Shown here: positions 1 through 7,986 of the stretch, in pieces
Numbering within the stretch: position 1 is the first letter of the stretch
Layout of the letters: each line of letters begins with the position of its first letter
Assembly (NCBI GenBank): GCA_040755295.1
Contig: JBFMBK010000015.1
Span: forward strand, 1-60,305
DNA length: 60,305 nt
Direction of reading: 5' to 3'
Origin: Bacillota bacterium
Lineage (GTDB): Bacteria > Bacillota > Desulfotomaculia > Desulfotomaculales > Ammonificaceae
Program-made: the position numbers and the translations under genes
Notes under the pieces: generated by a model
What the model saw: only the letters and a program-made list of their open reading frames with translations
The model's database searches: none
What the model was told of the DNA's origin: nothing

Positions 1-161
1 ATACCGATAATAAACGTGGAAACCAATAAGAGTACGGGCCATACCCACCAGGCGGTGGTGCTGCTTGCGCCCGCTGCGGTTGCGGCGGTAGACATGGCTT
101 CCGGCGCCGCCGAGGCGACGTGGGCCAGGGCCACCGCGCTCGCTGGAATAATTTCGAACAT
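1..161 (-). CDS. Partial membrane protein, N-terminus only
   Basis: The reading frame starts at an ATG (159-161) behind a GGGAG-type ribosome binding site and runs off the left edge after about 53 codons. The N-terminus is rich in Ala, Ser and Thr, and a hydrophobic stretch (WWVWPVLLLVSTFIIG) begins near residue 38, so this is most likely an integral membrane protein such as a transporter. Too little is visible to name a family. An 18-bp palindrome lies about 85 bp upstream. Confidence 0.55.
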   Translation of the reverse strand, partial: MFEIIPASAVALAHVASAAPEAMSTAATAAGASSTTAWWVWPVLLLVSTFIIG

Positions 162-244
162 ATCTATTTCTCCCTTATCATGGTAATATGAAATAACGCT
201 GAAATACTCATTTTTATATCTAGGTCTAACTGTCTAAGGAACGC

Positions 245-262
245 ATGTGATTTAAAGCACAT
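245..262. promoter_or_regulatory. CRP/FNR-like palindrome
   Basis: ATGTGATTTAAAGCACAT is an almost perfect 18-bp inverted repeat with TGTG/CACA half-sites, the layout recognised by CRP/FNR-family regulators. It lies in the roughly 240-bp gap between the partial membrane-protein gene (start 161) and the universal stress protein gene (stop 398), so it most likely controls the leftward partial gene. The rest of this gap is AT-rich and shows no gene. The binding protein is not in the window. Confidence 0.45.
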
Positions 263-397
263 ATACGGATAAAAAAATTTCGGTCGTTATAATTCACTTA
301 ATAATTCAATTGTTCTCCTTTTAACTTTCACCTCCTTTTTCTGAAATTCTTTATCTATGATTATCAATCCAGATTGACAAGAAGCAGACAAGCTATC

Positions 398-832
398 TTA
401 TTTAACCACTATTACGGGCTGTTTAGCCAGTTGAAGAACCTTATGGCAGATTCCCCCGAGCACCAGTTCCTGAATGGCGCCCGTACCCCTACTGCCCATT
501 ACGATTACGTCGGGCTGCTTCTCTTCGGCGTAGTCGATGATTGAAGTCACGGGATCGCCGGTGAGAACAACCGTTTCAACGTCGGCGCCGCTTTCCGCCA
601 GCGCGCTTTTAGCCTTTTCCAGACCGCCGGCCACTCCTTGCTTGGCCTTGGTGATGGCTTCCTCCTGTTTCTCTTCGGATAAGGTTAAAAAACCCCAGGC
701 CCCTGTTTTCCAGAACTCTACAATCTGCAAGACTGTAACCTGAACCCCGGAATCCAGGCGCGCCAGTCTTCCCCCGAAATTCACCGCCCGCATCGCGTTC
801 TCGGAACCGTCAAAGAGAACCAGAACCTTCAT
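398..832 (-). CDS. Universal stress protein (UspA family)
   Basis: A 144-residue single-domain universal stress protein of normal length. It starts MKVLVLFDGSENA, the usual first strand and loop, and ends with the nucleotide-binding signature GSRGTGAIQELVLGG (about residues 112-126). The final Ser/Thr-rich loop of ATP-binding members is GGIC here, so ATP binding is uncertain. The ATG is preceded by AAAGGAGG. It is probably a cytoplasmic stress protein. Its neighbour is the sigma-54 two-component system, and a second paralogue lies at 7155-7586. Confidence 0.9.
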   Translation of the reverse strand: MKVLVLFDGSENAMRAVNFGGRLARLDSGVQVTVLQIVEFWKTGAWGFLTLSEEKQEEAITKAKQGVAGGLEKAKSALAESGADVETVVLTGDPVTSIIDYAEEKQPDVIVMGSRGTGAIQELVLGGICHKVLQLAKQPVIVVK

Positions 833-937
833 AACACCCGCCCTCCTTTGAATAATTTATGCACTTGTTCGGCGTAAGTTTTCTTTTTCCTGCTGTGAAA
901 GTGAATATTTTCACTAAAATTTTTGTTTTTTCTTCGC

Positions 938-2338
938 CTATTCGCCCCGTTCGTCAGCTGGAAGCTCAAGATCGAGGCCATGCTCTTTGATCTTTGCGTA
1001 AAGGGTGCGCCGGTTTATCCCCAGCACCTGGGCGGTCTTCGTGCGGTTGTAATGGTGTTCCTGAAGCGCGCGAAGGATTATGTTGCGCTCCACGTCGCAT
1101 AGGATCTCCTGCAGCGTTTGTCCCGTCCACTTCTCCTCGGCGTTTGCCACCCTAAAGTCCGGGTGCAGGGAGGTGGGGATATCCTCCGGGGTGATTACCA
1201 TCCCTCGGGTTAAAACCACGGCGCGCTCACAAATGTTTCTCAGTTCACGGACATTACCCGGCCAATCATATGCCTCAAGGAGTTGGAGAGCCTCGTCCGA
1301 GACCCCCTTCACCGGTTTTTCAAGTTTTGTAGACGCCTGTTGAATAAAGTATTTTACAAACAGCTGGATGTCCTCTTTCCGCTCCCGCAGCGGCGGTACC
1401 CGTATGGTCACTACGTTTAAGCGGTAGAAGAGGTCCGCCCTGAATGCACCCTCACATACCATTTCCGACAGATCCCGGTTCGTCGCCACTATGATCCGCG
1501 CATCCACCTTGATGGTCTTCGTGCCGCCCACACGGTCCAATTCCTTCTCCTGAAGCACCCGCAAGAGCTTGGCCTGCATCGCGAGCGGGATTTCACCGAT
1601 TTCGTCGAGGAACAGCGTACCGCCGTGCGCAAGCTCAAACTTCCCCAGTTTCCGGCCGGCGGCACCGGTGAAAGCGCCTTTTTCGTACCCGAAGAGCTCG
1701 CTTTCCAAAAGATTTTCCGGTATCGCAGCGCAATTGATCCGGACGAAGGGGCCCTCCTTGCGCCTGCTGTTCCGATGGATCGCCCCGGCCACAAGCTCTT
1801 TCCCGGTACCGGTTTCACCCACGATCAGAATGGTATAGTCGGTATCGGCAAACTTACCGATCTGCTTATATACCTCGTGCATGGCGGCGGAACGCCCTAT
1901 CAGCTCCTCTATCCTTTCCCCCGGCGCCTTTCCGGCGAGCTCCTGCCTCAGGGCTTTCATCTCCCGCGCCATCTGGTCGACCTTGACCGCCTTTTTAACC
2001 GTAAGGACGACCTCATCGATGTTAAAAGGTTTGAGAACATAGTCAAAGGCCCCCAGTTTCATGGCCTGGATCGCGGTATCGGTTGTCCCGTAAGCCGTCA
2101 TCACTATCACCGGAACGTTGTATCCTTCAAACCGGACCTTGGCGAAAAACTCCAGGCCGTCGATGTCAGGCATCCTTACGTCGACCATAACGGCGTTGAT
2201 CTCTTGGCCCCCGTAAAGGATTTCCAGTGCCTCTGAAGCATGCAACGCTACGGAAACCTTATAACCTTCCGATTCCAAAAGGTCGTGCAACATCCGGCAG
2301 ACGCTTTCTTCATCGTCAACCACCAGTATCCGCAGCAT
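938..2338 (-). CDS. Sigma-54-dependent response regulator (NtrC family)
   Basis: A 466-residue NtrC-type regulator. The N-terminal receiver carries the acidic pair DDE (residues 8-10) and phospho-acceptor Asp53 in MVDVRMP. The central AAA+ domain has Walker A GETGTGKE and the intact GAFTGA loop that contacts sigma-54. The C-terminus is a Fis-type helix-turn-helix (NRTKTAQVLGINRRTLYAK). Its first 23 bases overlap the end of the histidine kinase gene, which points to translational coupling and a cognate pair. It should activate sigma-54 promoters. Targets are unknown; the TauE-like exporter and small membrane proteins next door are plausible, but I found no clear -24/-12 promoter there. Confidence 0.95.
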   Translation of the reverse strand: MLRILVVDDEESVCRMLHDLLESEGYKVSVALHASEALEILYGGQEINAVMVDVRMPDIDGLEFFAKVRFEGYNVPVIVMTAYGTTDTAIQAMKLGAFDYVLKPFNIDEVVLTVKKAVKVDQMAREMKALRQELAGKAPGERIEELIGRSAAMHEVYKQIGKFADTDYTILIVGETGTGKELVAGAIHRNSRRKEGPFVRINCAAIPENLLESELFGYEKGAFTGAAGRKLGKFELAHGGTLFLDEIGEIPLAMQAKLLRVLQEKELDRVGGTKTIKVDARIIVATNRDLSEMVCEGAFRADLFYRLNVVTIRVPPLRERKEDIQLFVKYFIQQASTKLEKPVKGVSDEALQLLEAYDWPGNVRELRNICERAVVLTRGMVITPEDIPTSLHPDFRVANAEEKWTGQTLQEILCDVERNIILRALQEHHYNRTKTAQVLGINRRTLYAKIKEHGLDLELPADERGE

Positions 2339-4217
2339 TTTCCACCACCTCCTCCACCCTGGGAATGCACACCCGCATTATGGTACCGGACCCCACCCTG
2401 CTTTTAACATCAATATATCCCCCGTGCGCCTCGACGATCTCGTGGGCCAGCGCCAACCCCAGGCCGCTTCCCCGAGCCTTGGTGGTAAAAAACGGGTCAA
2501 AAATGCGCGAAAGGTTTTCCGGCGGGATCCCGCAGCCGGTATCGGCCACGGTAACCACAACATACCGGTTGTCGGGGCTCGGTCCCGTTTTCACCCGTAC
2601 AACACCTCCCTCGGGCATCGCGTGATAAGCATTATAAATGATATTCGTCAAAACTTGCTGCATTTGCTCCGGGTCCACTTTTGCCGGCGGCAGGTCGCTC
2701 ATCAGCCTGGTGTGAACCTCTACTCTACTGCCATATGCCTCGCCTACGAACTGCAAAACCCGCTCCACCAGGAGGTTAAGGTTGTAAGGCTGAAACTTTG
2801 ACTCCGCCGGTCTCGCGAAAAAAAGAAGTTTATCCACGATGGCGTTAAGGCGCATCGTTTCCTGGGCCACCGTGGAAAGTGCTTCCGGCGTTGTCTTGCC
2901 GCGCCGCTGCCAGATTTGGATATAACCGCTGATCGAGGTAAGGGGGTTGCGGATCTCATGGGCTACACCCGCCACAAACTTTCCGAGAGCCGCCAGGCGT
3001 TCCTGCCGTTTCATACGCTCTTCCAGATGGTTGCGTTCGGTTACGTCCTTGAAGGTAAGCACCGCGCCTATAAGGTTCCCCGCCTGGTTGGTCAGTGGAT
3101 TGCTTCCTACGATGAGTTCCCGTTCCCCGTCGGAGAAGGCCGGTTTCTCAGAAACCGGGTCGCTGCCCTGAGCCGTCGCGGCCAGCGCCGGGTATCTAAC
3201 TGTAAAATCGGTGACCGTCTCCCGGTCGGAAAGCGCCCGCTTCAGAACCGAACGGATTGGGTCATCCTCCGGAAAGACCTTCCCGAAATACTGTCCCAGG
3301 ACTTCCTCCGGGACGAGACCGAGAATTTCCGCCGCGTTCGGGTTAACCATAACCAGGCGCCCTTTCAGATCTGTCGCCAGAACCCCCGCGTCTACATTAT
3401 CCAGAATGACCTCGTTGTAACTGCGCATCTGTTCCAGCCGTCCGGCAAGGTGGTTGACGGCCGTGGCGATTTCGCCCAACTCACCGAAAGCGGGAGGAAG
3501 CCGGTAACTCAGGTCCCCTTCGAGGTTGGCCAAACCTTCCTTCACCCGGCTGATAACCTCCAGGAACCGGTTCAGCAGGAAGAAAAAGCCGCCCACACCG
3601 ATAATAATTCCGGCAAAGATGGTAAGATAGGCCTCACGGCGCATCCTGCCCAGGCGCTGGTAAACATCCCTTGCGTTTTCCTGCGCCACCACCGCTCCTA
3701 TCACCTTTCCCCCGCGGATTAACGGCCGGTAGATCTCTATAAGTCCTGAACCTCCCAGGCCGACCACGTTCTTTTGCGGCTGTTTGGATTTGATAGTTTG
3801 CTCAATATCCGTCTTGCGGCGCATGGAGAAGTTTTCCCCGTAGGTTTCCGTCTTGCCGTTAATAATCACGTCCAGCTCGAGAGAGTAAAAACCAAGTTCA
3901 ACACCCGGAAAATCCACGGATACCGAATCCAATACAGGCTTTAACTCGTTATTGAGCACCTTAACTTTATCCCTGTTCCGCGCGTTCGCCGGCACATGTT
4001 TTTCTTCGAGGATATTATCGAACGTGTTCTGAAACCGCTGGTCAAGAACGTACAACGCGTGTTCCAGCTTTGCCTGGTCGCCCTCCACCATACCGTGTTC
4101 CGCCCGCTGCACCACATGCAGCATGTAGAAGCTTAAAAGGCTCGGAAAACCCAAAAGGATTATCGTAAACAAAAGCAATTGCCGGCTAAAGCCGAGTTTA
4201 CCCCGCAAAACAACCAC
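2316..4217 (-). CDS. Membrane sensor histidine kinase
   Basis: A 633-residue kinase. It has an N-terminal membrane segment (about residues 14-34), an extracytoplasmic sensor region of about 160 residues, a second membrane segment near 195-218, a HAMP-like linker, a PAS domain (YNEVILDNVDAGVLATD), a dimerisation domain with the H-box VAHEIRNPLTSISG, and a C-terminal HATPase with DTGCGIP and GSGLGLALAHEIVEAHGG. All catalytic boxes look intact. It should autophosphorylate and pass phosphate to the regulator encoded at 938-2338, whose start overlaps its end. The sensed signal cannot be read from the sequence. Confidence 0.95.
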   Translation of the reverse strand: MVVLRGKLGFSRQLLLFTIILLGFPSLLSFYMLHVVQRAEHGMVEGDQAKLEHALYVLDQRFQNTFDNILEEKHVPANARNRDKVKVLNNELKPVLDSVSVDFPGVELGFYSLELDVIINGKTETYGENFSMRRKTDIEQTIKSKQPQKNVVGLGGSGLIEIYRPLIRGGKVIGAVVAQENARDVYQRLGRMRREAYLTIFAGIIIGVGGFFFLLNRFLEVISRVKEGLANLEGDLSYRLPPAFGELGEIATAVNHLAGRLEQMRSYNEVILDNVDAGVLATDLKGRLVMVNPNAAEILGLVPEEVLGQYFGKVFPEDDPIRSVLKRALSDRETVTDFTVRYPALAATAQGSDPVSEKPAFSDGERELIVGSNPLTNQAGNLIGAVLTFKDVTERNHLEERMKRQERLAALGKFVAGVAHEIRNPLTSISGYIQIWQRRGKTTPEALSTVAQETMRLNAIVDKLLFFARPAESKFQPYNLNLLVERVLQFVGEAYGSRVEVHTRLMSDLPPAKVDPEQMQQVLTNIIYNAYHAMPEGGVVRVKTGPSPDNRYVVVTVADTGCGIPPENLSRIFDPFFTTKARGSGLGLALAHEIVEAHGGYIDVKSRVGSGTIMRVCIPRVEEVVENAADTGG

Positions 4218-4325
4218 CTTTCATCCCCTGCCTCAGTACCAAAGTTCTTATTCTCTACAGGCCCGGGAAAACCTTTTAGTACGATTTGGTGGTGCATTCC
4301 GTAATCTGCCATGTCTGGTGTGAAA

Positions 4326-4357
4326 CGAATCCCACCCCCGTCCGGAGGTGGGATTCG
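4326..4357 (-). terminator. Hairpin terminator after the exporter gene
   Basis: An 11-bp perfect stem (4326-4336 with 4347-4357, CGAATCCCACC and its complement) lies between the end of the TauE-like gene and the start of the kinase gene. Only a short T run follows on the minus strand, so termination may be partial. Confidence 0.6.
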
Positions 4358-4376
4358 TATATGAAGCCCTTTTATT

Positions 4377-5468
4377 TTAGTGCGAAGCCCGTGCCGGCGC
4401 GCCGACCGCCGCGGTTTTTTCCGCGCGTCGCCCCCGCGCCATCGCGCCCAGGATGATAACCCCCGAAACCAGGAGCGACAGCAGCATTATATAGAAACTG
4501 GTTCTGTCAAGGTAATGCGCCGCCGTCCCGCCGAGCGCTAATAGGTTCAAATCTTTCAGATAAACCGGGACCATCAGGACACGGCTCACCATCACGATAA
4601 GCATCACCGTAGCCATCACCAGCTTTATGACCCAGTCCTTTACGAAACTGGTGCCGATGGCGCCGAGCTGCACTCCGAAGAGCGAGCCGGAAAGGATCAG
4701 GAGCACGATCCGCAGGTCCACAAAGCCCGCCATAGCCCAGGTAAGGCTGCCGGCAAGCCCCATCACGAAGGCGATGATCAATTCGGTTCCGGTCCCGACA
4801 AAGCCGGAGGCGCCAAGGATATAAATCATGGCCGGAACACCGATGAAGCCGCCCACCGCAATCGTCGCCGCCAGCAAACCCGTAGCGAACCCGAGCGGCA
4901 CGGTGATCCAGAAACTTACCCGTGTCTTCGCTGTCCTGAAGCTGATCATAGGCGGTATATTCAGTCTCTGCGCCCAGAGCTTCTCCGTTCGTTTTTCCGG
5001 TTGCGCCGGAGCCTCTTCCTCACTCTTGCACCGGAAGGCGTCCCGGAGCACCGACGCCCCGACCAGGCCGAGTACCAGAATAAACACGGCGCTGATATAA
5101 AGGTTGGAACCCGCTTCTCCCCAGGTGTGCAGTATCCATTTCTGAACCACGATTCCTACCTGGACTCCGATTATGGCCGAAATCCCCATGATCAACCCGA
5201 GCAGTACGTCCACGTGCCCGTATTTATGCCGCTTCAGCGCCCCCACCAGAGCCTTCGGGAACTTGTGGCACATGTTGCTGGCCACCGCCATCGGCCCCGG
5301 TACACCCACGCTCATCATCCCCGGCGTCAGAACGAACGCCCCGCCGCTCCCGATGAAGCCGCTCAGGAGACCGGCAAAGAAACCGAGTGTAGGCAAGAAA
5401 GCTTTCATCGCCGGCGTTAGTTGTACAAATTGTTTCACCGCATTCGGATCCACGGCATATCCCGCCAT
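4377..5468 (-). CDS. TauE/SafE-family anion exporter
   Basis: A 363-residue polytopic membrane protein of the TauE/SafE (sulfite exporter) family. The first half has the typical glycine-rich helix GFFAGLLSGFIGSGGAFVLTP (in part) and the second half its repeat, GLLAATIAVGGFIGVPAMIY. I count about eight hydrophobic segments with a hydrophilic loop of about 30 residues in the middle (CKSEEEAPAQPEKRTEK). The family exports sulfite, sulfoacetate or similar organosulfur anions; the substrate here is unknown. A small membrane protein gene (5487-5726) ends 18 bp upstream and is probably cotranscribed. Confidence 0.85.
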   Translation of the reverse strand: MAGYAVDPNAVKQFVQLTPAMKAFLPTLGFFAGLLSGFIGSGGAFVLTPGMMSVGVPGPMAVASNMCHKFPKALVGALKRHKYGHVDVLLGLIMGISAIIGVQVGIVVQKWILHTWGEAGSNLYISAVFILVLGLVGASVLRDAFRCKSEEEAPAQPEKRTEKLWAQRLNIPPMISFRTAKTRVSFWITVPLGFATGLLAATIAVGGFIGVPAMIYILGASGFVGTGTELIIAFVMGLAGSLTWAMAGFVDLRIVLLILSGSLFGVQLGAIGTSFVKDWVIKLVMATVMLIVMVSRVLMVPVYLKDLNLLALGGTAAHYLDRTSFYIMLLSLLVSGVIILGAMARGRRAEKTAAVGAPARASH

Positions 5469-5486
5469 ACTAATCCACCCCCTCGC

Positions 5487-5726
5487 TTAATGCTTTTTTC
5501 CCTGAATCCCGATTACTTCCCAAAAAGTGCCCGCAAAGTTGCCGTAGATAAGAGAGACACAGATTGCTATCCCCACGATAATGGACGCCTTGATAATGCC
5601 GCCTTTCGCGAGATAATCCTGGAGCGTTTCCGCATTAAGGAAGAATAACGCGTAAAGCGCGATTGATAATACCGCATACAGGATAAACTTACCTACCGGT
5701 CTATTTTGGCTGGTTGAATCGGCCAC
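5487..5726 (-). CDS. Small two-helix membrane protein beside the exporter
   Basis: About 79 residues when started at the GTG at 5726, chosen because AAGGAGG lies 8 bases upstream; a longer frame to 5756 has that SD inside it. Two hydrophobic helices are visible (FILYAVLSIALYALFFL and IIKASIIVGIAICVSLIYG) and the C-terminus is short and basic. The 18-bp gap to the TauE-like gene suggests an operon and perhaps a partner subunit. I do not recognise a named family. Confidence 0.7.
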   Translation of the reverse strand: MADSTSQNRPVGKFILYAVLSIALYALFFLNAETLQDYLAKGGIIKASIIVGIAICVSLIYGNFAGTFWEVIGIQGKKH

Positions 5727-5895
5727 CTGCAATCCCTCCTTGTAAGGCATTCCCATAAGTGCGTTTTAACCATCTTATTAAATTGTGCTTAAAATCACTA
5801 GTTCCCTGAAAAAAGGGGGCGAAACTTGCCTCGCCGTCTAGAAACTATGCCCAACAGCGCCTTAGGCGCTTCTGTCCACTCGTCATCTATTTGCT

Positions 5896-5998
5896 CAGTT
5901 TGCAGCTGTTCAGCCGGTCACCTACACTTACAGAACGCGGTGGGAAATGAGCAGTGCGTTGTTTATCACCGCGCCCCCCGGAGTACCTGAATAGCTAC
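5896..5998 (+). repeat. Family A repeat, internally deleted copy
   Basis: The left end reads AGCTGTTCAG and the right end CTGAATAGCTAC, a near-inverted pair matching the ends of the 18.2-kb copy. The right part keeps the family core (GTGCGTTGTTTATCACCGCG) but the middle is missing. It fills the gap between the small membrane-protein genes and touches the last codons of the gene at 5995. Confidence 0.65.
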
Positions 5999-6192
5999 CT
6001 TAGTCTCAATGCCACCTCCCCTATCAGGTAAAGCGCGCCCAACCCCGCAACCGTGCCGATGATTACCCAGAGATCAAACACGGAAAGGTCGAGCCGCACC
6101 GCCAGTTTTTGCATCCAAGAACGCCGGTTTTCAACGGCGGCCGTTGCCTTACTCTTTGTCATTACATCGCCCGCTGACAGTTTAACTGCCAT
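5995..6192 (-). CDS. Small single-helix membrane protein, copy 1
   Basis: About 65 residues from MAVKLSAGDVM. The start is chosen to match its tandem paralogue at 6242-6442; upstream in-frame ATGs at 6210 and 6204 are also possible. The N-terminal half is polar and basic, with a conserved block ENRRSWMQKLAVRLDLSV, and the C-terminus is one transmembrane helix (FDLWVIIGTVAGLGALYLIGE). No named family recognised. It has a sister gene 50 bp upstream. Confidence 0.7.
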   Translation of the reverse strand: MAVKLSAGDVMTKSKATAAVENRRSWMQKLAVRLDLSVFDLWVIIGTVAGLGALYLIGEVALRLR

Positions 6193-6241
6193 TTTTGAAA
6201 TCATCCCCATCCCTTTTATTTATTTTCCCAAACCTGTTCGC

Positions 6242-6442
6242 CTACCCGGCAAGTGTCGCCGCCAGTTCTCCGATCAGGTAGAGCGCGCCCAATCCCGCAA
6301 CCGTACCCGCAATGACCCAGAGATCCAAAACCGAGAGATCAAACCGCACCGCCAACCGCTGCATCCAGGTACGCCGGTTTTTAATCGCAGCCTTGGCCTT
6401 ACTTTTCACCATCGCTTCGTCCGCCGTGAGTTTTACCGCCAT
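6242..6442 (-). CDS. Small single-helix membrane protein, copy 2
   Basis: About 66 residues from MAVKLTADEAM, with AAAGGAGG 9 bases upstream; the ATG at 6451 touches that SD and is unlikely. It is a tandem paralogue of 5995-6192: both share MAVKL, KNRR-W-Q-LAVR-DLSV and the helix LWVI-GTVAGLGALYLIGE. The polar N-terminus is probably cytoplasmic and amphipathic. Function unknown; the context is stress and membrane genes. Confidence 0.72.
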   Translation of the reverse strand: MAVKLTADEAMVKSKAKAAIKNRRTWMQRLAVRFDLSVLDLWVIAGTVAGLGALYLIGELAATLAG

Positions 6443-6553
6443 CCGAACCATCCTCCTTTAGATTTTTTAAAAAGAGGGGTATGGCGGCCGACCCTTTGAA
6501 TCGGCCAGCCATACTACCACGATAAGGGCTTTGTTTTCAAGCAACAGCGACTG

Positions 6554-6898
6554 CTAGACCGCGTATGTGTTTTCATCGAACCCTTTTTCCGCCGCATCGT
6601 TTATCCCGGTTACCAACTGCCTGACCAGTGAGAACGCTATGTAATGTTCAATCAAGAGCATCCACAGACCGTAGAACACGCCGCCCAGAAACAACACCAC
6701 AAACCCCACAACCACCGCGGTAAGACCCGCATCACTGCCGGGAGCCATTCCCAGTTCCATTTCCACCCTTAGTACGGTCGACCATAAGAAGAAAACGATA
6801 CAAGCCAGAACCCCCAAGCATATAATCACCTTTAACGAGTTGAAACGCCTTCGGCGGCCTTCCGTTTTGTCTGTTTTCAAGATGCAGGTCGCCTCCAT
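6554..6898 (-). CDS. Small two-helix membrane protein
   Basis: Up to 114 residues. A basic N-terminus (GRRRRFNSLK) is followed by two hydrophobic helices (VIICLGVLACIVFFLW and GLTAVVVGFVVLFLGGVFYG) and a polar tail. The SD GGAGG overlaps the codon after the ATG at 6898, so a TTG start about 15 bases further in is equally likely. No family recognised. It is the first of a run of small membrane-protein genes leading to the exporter. Confidence 0.6.
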   Translation of the reverse strand: MEATCILKTDKTEGRRRRFNSLKVIICLGVLACIVFFLWSTVLRVEMELGMAPGSDAGLTAVVVGFVVLFLGGVFYGLWMLLIEHYIAFSLVRQLVTGINDAAEKGFDENTYAV

Positions 6899-6970
6899 AT
6901 TGATTTTTGTTTCTCAATTAAATATAAAGTGCAAAAAGCGTGCCAAATTGGAACCGGCCCGGGAAACAAG

Positions 6971-7005
6971 AGGGGGACGCCTTTTATGACTTGAGGCGTC
7001 CCCCT
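6971..7005. terminator. Strong bidirectional hairpin
   Basis: A perfect 11-bp GC-rich stem (6971-6981 with 6995-7005) is followed by five T on the plus strand. It lies between the uspA-like gene and the small membrane-protein genes. On the minus strand the downstream T content is weak, so it may act mainly as a barrier or mRNA 3'-end stabiliser. Confidence 0.6.
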
Positions 7006-7101
7006 TTTTATCAAGAGTATGGGAGTTTATTTCCCACCGGCGGGTGAAATTATCCCACCCTTATAGTACGGCTTGGGGCTGAATGGCTTTTATAAAAACT
7101 A

Positions 7102-7130
7102 AAGAGGAATCCATTAAAGGAATTCCTCTT
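7102..7130 (-). terminator. Terminator of the second universal stress gene
   Basis: An AAGAGGAATCC arm pairs with its complement, with one bulged base, 25 bp beyond the stop codon at 7155. On the minus strand it is followed by TTTAGTTTTTA, a usual rho-independent layout. Confidence 0.65.
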
Positions 7131-7154
7131 CCGAGATGATACGCTTATTATTGC

Positions 7155-7586
7155 TTACTTTCCGAGGAAAACAGGACACTCGGCCAGCTGCAGCACTTGC
7201 TGGCTGACGCCGCCGAGCAGGAGTTCCTTTAAAGGATTGGTCCCTCTCCGCCCCATCACGATTAATTCATAGTTTCCTTCCTTGACCGCCGTCACTATCT
7301 CCTGGGCGGGGTTTCCCACTTTAACGACCGGCGTTCCCTCGATGCCGGCCTCTTGCAAGATCGCCAGGGCTTTGTCAAGATCGCCTTTCGCGCGCTTCTT
7401 TTCCGCCGCTTCAAGCTCTCCGGCCGAAGCCCAGGGGACGTAGACGATGCTCGGGTCAGCCGGGGGTACGACCTCGATCACCGCCACCTGGGTCAACTGC
7501 GAAAGTTTCAGAACATCCACCGCCCGGCGGAGCGAAGCGTAAGCGTTTTCGGAACCGTCTATTGCCCCCAGTATGCGTCTGAACAT
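7155..7586 (-). CDS. Universal stress protein (UspA family), second copy
   Basis: A 143-residue universal stress protein starting MFRRILGAIDGSENA at the ATG 7586; two TTG codons upstream are also in frame. GGAGG lies 7 bases before the ATG. The nucleotide-binding signature is GRRGTNPLKELLLGGVS near the C-terminus, followed by the usual last strand CPVFLG. It is a diverged paralogue of 398-832. Its SD adjoins the end of a family A repeat (7598-7930), so the repeat forms part of its leader. Confidence 0.9.
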   Translation of the reverse strand: MFRRILGAIDGSENAYASLRRAVDVLKLSQLTQVAVIEVVPPADPSIVYVPWASAGELEAAEKKRAKGDLDKALAILQEAGIEGTPVVKVGNPAQEIVTAVKEGNYELIVMGRRGTNPLKELLLGGVSQQVLQLAECPVFLGK

Positions 7587-7597
7587 CAACAAACCTC

Positions 7598-7930
7598 CTC
7601 AGAAAATAGTACTTCTTTCGGTGGACTCGGCGATAAGCAACGCATTGCTGCGTGTTTCAGAAGTCAGATGCATGATGTCGTAAGTCACAATTCTTGAAGG
7701 AATTCGCAGTTGCGAATTCCCACTTTAAATCTGACCTCTGATTTCTGGTATCTGACCTCTGAACCCAGTACGCTCCGGTTCGTCTCCGCAGGTCTTCCTT
7801 GCACTGCATCACTTCTCGCCGCGTTCCGTTTATGATACTCTTCTGCATCTAAGTAACCAGCTTACGGGTCGCCCCATTTTCAGATTTCGTGGTGTCGCCG
7901 CAGGCGACATGTGGGACTCCCTTTACAAAC
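7598..7930 (-). repeat. Family A repeat with inserted short-period array
   Basis: Read on the minus strand this copy has the module with GGACTCCC and GGCGACACCACG, the GAACGCGGCGAGAAGTGATG module, a truncated variable hairpin, then GCAATGCGTTGCTTATCGCC and the end GAAGTACTATTTTC next to the uspA SD. Between the hairpin and the core sits a degenerate repeat of TCTGACCTCTGA type (about 7660-7760), which looks like a secondary insertion. The 400-bp gap holds no convincing gene. Confidence 0.75.
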
Positions 7931-7986
7931 TTCGTATTCCTGAATATATGATTTAGCAAAAAGCTTGCCAAAATAGAAGTCGCTAC

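Noticed and set aside
1625-2236. A 203-codon plus-strand open frame
   Set aside because: It lies fully antisense to the sigma-54 regulator, whose domains are all recognisable, and shows no motif or SD of its own.
2916-3722. A 268-codon plus-strand open frame
   Set aside because: It is antisense to the histidine kinase gene; arginine- and proline-rich shadow composition and no known motif.
4217-4377. A sigma-54 promoter for the kinase/regulator operon
   Set aside because: A TGGCA-like element exists but the distance to the next GC is wrong for a -24/-12 pair.
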